Source of the DNA: Karalla daura
Lineage: Eukaryota > Chordata > Actinopteri > Chaetodontiformes > Leiognathidae
NCBI GenBank assembly: GCA_029224185.1
Contig: CM055205.1
Location: 6,315,809 to 6,379,808, forward strand
Reading direction: 5' to 3'
DNA length: 64,000 nucleotides
The position numbers and the translations under genes are program-made. Below are positions 60,995 to 64,000 of this stretch, piece by piece. The notes below the pieces were generated by a model. That model did no database searches and was not told where the DNA came from. It worked only from the letters and a program-made list of their open reading frames with translations. Every line of letters begins with the position of its first letter. Position 1 is the first letter of the stretch.

Positions 60995-61268
60995 GCCTAC
61001 TCTGCAGATGGAGTGTGACTGGCAAACATGGATTAATTAACACATATAGCAGGCAAGTGCACACAAGCCCATCAATCAGCATGCAAATGATTCCACCAAC
61101 ACACGGGCGAGGGCGATATGGCACCCAGAGTCACGCTCACACATCCACACACACAGAGCTAATGATGCAGAAATTATAGTCATCTGAAAGCTTCTCTACA
61201 GTGCGAGAACAATAATGAACAGAAGCCTGCAAACGCACCAGCGCCTGTGTGTGCGCACGTGTGTTTGT

Positions 61269-61310
61269 GAGAGAGAGAGAGAGAGAGAGAGGAAGAGAGA
61301 GAGACAGAGA
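61269..61310. repeat. (GA)n microsatellite
   Basis: GA units with a GGAA and a CA interruption. Confidence 0.95.
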
Positions 61311-61339
61311 TGGATGTTTTGCAGCGTTTATCACCCCCC

Positions 61340-62110
61340 ATCTCTACCCCCGGTAGCATCTCTGAGGCCTAACGACGTTAACCTCCGCCTCGGAGAGAAG
61401 CAAAGTCCCCGCGGTGCTCTCTTGAAAAAGACTCATCTGCGATGTGATTTTGGTCGCACACACACACTGCGGCGCGCGCAATGAAATGGGCCACAAATTC
61501 ACTGTGTCCACTCGCGGGGCCTCCAAAGTGAGAGACGGCAGGTGGTCCATTACTTTTGAGGTGGCTGAGTTCAAAAGCGCCGAGGGAGCGCCGAGCTTCA
61601 CAGCCGGGGCTGCGCCGGAGCCCTGGACCCTCACATGTCTGGCTTTAAAGTCGCCGCATCAGATGCCGGCAGATGGCCGCACGCGGTCCCTTCTTTTTCC
61701 TCTCTGTAGGTTTGTCTCTGTAGGTTTGTCTGTAGCATTCAAAACCTCCTGGTGTATCTCTCGCTCGGGACATTTGGGAGCGTTACGTGCTCCGCCGTCT
61801 TGCTGAGAGTTAGACGAGAGGCCACATTTGTTTGGAGCTGCTGCCGCTCTGTCCATTACTTTGACTTGCGGCCGAATATCGGGACAACTCCCCGCTGCAT
61901 CTGAGGTTCGGTGCTAACTTTCGTTCGGCGTCGTGTTGACAAGCCAGACAGAAATGATGTAAACGCAAAAGCGGCTCCGGTAACCTACAGGAGGCGGGCT
62001 GGACTGCTTTTAGCAGCGCCGCGCGCATTTGATTTAATGCATTACATTTTTTTCCTCCGTCTCTTCACAGCCCGATCCTCCCGCGGCCGTGTTGGTGTCA
62101 GATGAATGGA
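61340..62110. other. CpG-rich segment
   Basis: This 770-bp stretch is rich in CpG (for example GCGGCGCGCGC, TTCGTTCGGCGTCGTG, CGCCGCGCGC and CCCGCGGCCG) and is not made of a simple repeat. Such segments can be promoters of coding or long non-coding transcripts. I see no exon with clear splice context. Confidence 0.3.
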
Positions 62111-62324
62111 GAGTTACATCACCTGTAGCCGGGAGGTGAAAGAAGGGGGGCTGGAGACTAGAAAGTCAGGGATGGTGCCCTCGTGTAAAACACCAAAGCC
62201 GTGTCTGCTGCAGACGCAGGAAACTTTAATGGTGCTGCAGAGGTGTGAACCGGAGAATCAGTGTGCACGCTGACGATTCCTCCTCCTCTGGGGAGTTGTT
62301 ACCTCTCCTTGTTACTATCAGCAC

Positions 62325-62420
62325 AACTCCCCCTCTAATGCCAGTCCCAACAATACTAATGAGCTAAAGGAGGCTGGCTTTGACTAATAAAGATTAACCT
62401 ACTTTTACCACCGAGCGAGG
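62325..62420. promoter_or_regulatory. Candidate homeodomain-rich enhancer
   Basis: CTCTAATGCC, ATACTAATGAGC and TGACTAATAAAGATTAACC (62381-62399) place three CTAAT cores and a reversed TTAAC within 75 bp of unique DNA. Confidence 0.33.
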
Positions 62421-62851
62421 AGGAAGCCTAGACCCCGGTACAGCACCTTCCACCTTCACTCCAGCTTACTTGTTCCACATATATATATATCTAAACCTCC
62501 AACGGGGAAGACGTTTTCCCACGGCATGGATTCGTGGCGTCACCGTCTGCCCCGTCCTGCTCCTGTCAGATGAGGGACATGGAGTAACAGGCTGCGGGTG
62601 ACCTCTCCGTCCAAATAAAGATGCAGAGCCTTCGTCGCGGCTTTGCACCGACGTCACACCGCGCGTGTTGTTGTTCTCGTTGTCGCCGTTGTTGTTGTGA
62701 GGGTTCTCTGTGATTCTGTGACTCATGTCAAAGCTATTTCCAGGTCTGAGCAGCTTTCAGAGGGAGCCACGCAGTGTGACGACTCTTGTGATATTTTATT
62801 TGGGGATTGTGATACTTTGATGGGAGACAGAAGCCAAGAGATCAGAGATAT

Positions 62852-62867
62852 AAAAAAAAAAAAAAAA
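62852..62867. repeat. A-run of 16
   Basis: Homopolymer A followed by GCAGCAGCAGG. Confidence 0.97.
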
Positions 62868-64000
62868 GCAGCAGCAGGTTTAGATGAGAGGCCGACGTCT
62901 GATAAAGTATGCTGGCTTTGAATACATTTTTTTTTATAGTTTGATGAATATGTATGAAGGGATGGATCTGCATGGGGTGCATGCCTGGCCTTTTCTGCTT
63001 GTGTGTATGCGTGAGGGTGTGAATGCTCATGTGATATGACAGAGGATTACAGTAGTGTCGACTCTAAAGTAGGCAGAGAGTCACATATTTATGAAGCACA
63101 TGGGAAACAAAAGGAATGTCCCCAGAAAATCACCTGCGTTCACTCCATTACAGTCTCCGCCATCTCTATTCGGAGAGGGAAATTAAAACCTGTAAATCCA
63201 GACAGATTAATTGTCTTAAGAAAGCTTATGACATGGATAAGAAAAGCCAAAGACATCCTTACGACAGTGCTGCTCTTGCTTTCCATTGTGTAAAGGCATG
63301 GGGAGGGAGAAAGTGGGTTAAGGCGAAAGAAAGATGAAGGCAGAGGGGCTGAAAATTTAAATGCAAAGCTTCTGGGTCTTTGGGAAGGGATTATTCCATA
63401 GTCCCTGCACACTAACAAATGATCAGACACACAGTTTAAGTCCAAGCTATCGCACAAGATTTATTATGGGGATGAACTGATGCACTAAGGTCACAGATAC
63501 ATTTGTTCTGGGATTCTTGGTAAGGACAGGACCGCTGATCTGACCATGACTTTATCGTTAATGCGACAAATACAACTTTTAGAGGGATAAAGACCATTTT
63601 TCCTACTGTGTGAACTCCAAACTTACAGTAAGTGAAAGAAAATCACATTAGGAGGCTTTATGCATTGCCAGATTATGGTTTACGTCTTAGCCTATTTGTA
63701 TGTATGCTTTTGAGACGCCGGGATCCTAATTTGCCCCTCCACTCAGAAGTAGCGTCACGCTTCTGTGAAGCTCTGAGGCGATGGATTAAAACAAAATTAA
63801 GTCTACATCCTCGCCGGCAGCTCAGTGAGGCCGGGTGCGTCTGTGCTTCAAACTAAATGCACACGTCAACAGAGTGACATCGCTAATAAACCGGGGTTAA
63901 GCAGGTGAACATTTTCCATGTTCGACATCTGATTCTGAGGCGAAAATCAGCAAACTGGAACTAAGGCAGCACAGGGTAGCGCTGACACTTATGAGTGTTA

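Larger units (their letters stand above)
60995..64000. other. Gene-free end of window
   Basis: A GA array (61269-61310), a CpG-rich part (61340-62110), a candidate enhancer (62325-62420) and an A-run of 16 (62852-62867). 62940-63840 shows nothing identifiable. The last 160 bases (ACATCGCTAATAAACCGGGG) look repeat-free and may be regulatory. A 120-codon plus-strand frame at 61444-61806 resembles no known family. Confidence 0.5.

Noticed and set aside
61008..61030. miR-122-like TGGAGTGTGAC
   Set aside because: Eleven-base match only, with no plausible hairpin around it.

Overview
This window looks like non-coding nuclear DNA from a vertebrate, most likely a spiny-rayed (percomorph-type) teleost fish. 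The evidence is the very dense (CA)n/(TG)n microsatellites (more than 20 arrays), the (AT)n, (GATA)n/(GACA)n and (ACGC)n arrays, and about nine copies of a dispersed fish repeat with a tRNA-like head, a 'CCTCCCACAGTCCAAAGACATGCA'-like middle (written here only as a family description) and a (GATG)n tail. There is no operon structure. No open frame exceeds about 215 codons, and the longest ones are translations of simple repeats. I recognise no protein-coding exon, rRNA, tRNA, CRISPR array or viral gene.

Layout. 1-2.7 kb is single-copy sequence with two enhancer-like blocks, followed by a 165-bp AT array (2781-2945). 3-9 kb is mostly unremarkable AT-rich DNA with three dispersed repeats. 9-16 kb holds many CA/TG arrays between GC-richer, homeodomain-motif-rich blocks. 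16-25 kb continues this pattern and includes a 27-unit CACG array (22801-22908) in a CpG-rich stretch. 25-31 kb has a possible short first exon or promoter (about 24.9-25.1 kb), a SINE ending in a 36-bp perfect palindrome, two CTCF-like sites and a 15-bp inverted repeat around a G-run. 31-47 kb is a mosaic of possible enhancers, purine/pyrimidine tracts and microsatellites, with RFX X-box palindromes. 47-57 kb is quieter, with further repeats. 57.9-58.3 kb is a striking GACA-to-GATA composite array. 60-64 kb ends with a (TG)45 array, a CpG-rich block and more single-copy sequence.

The most economical reading is a gene desert or a very large intron of a developmental gene: long unique blocks with clustered TAAT, TGACAG, CATTAGC and CACGTG motifs separated by simple repeats. 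This is inference, because no alignment could be run and the target gene cannot be named. I found no convincing previously undescribed system. The best leads are the structural oddities (36-bp palindrome, inverted repeat flanking a G-run, GACA/GATA array), the RFX and CTCF-type sites, and two ATG-plus-splice-donor segments in CpG-rich DNA.
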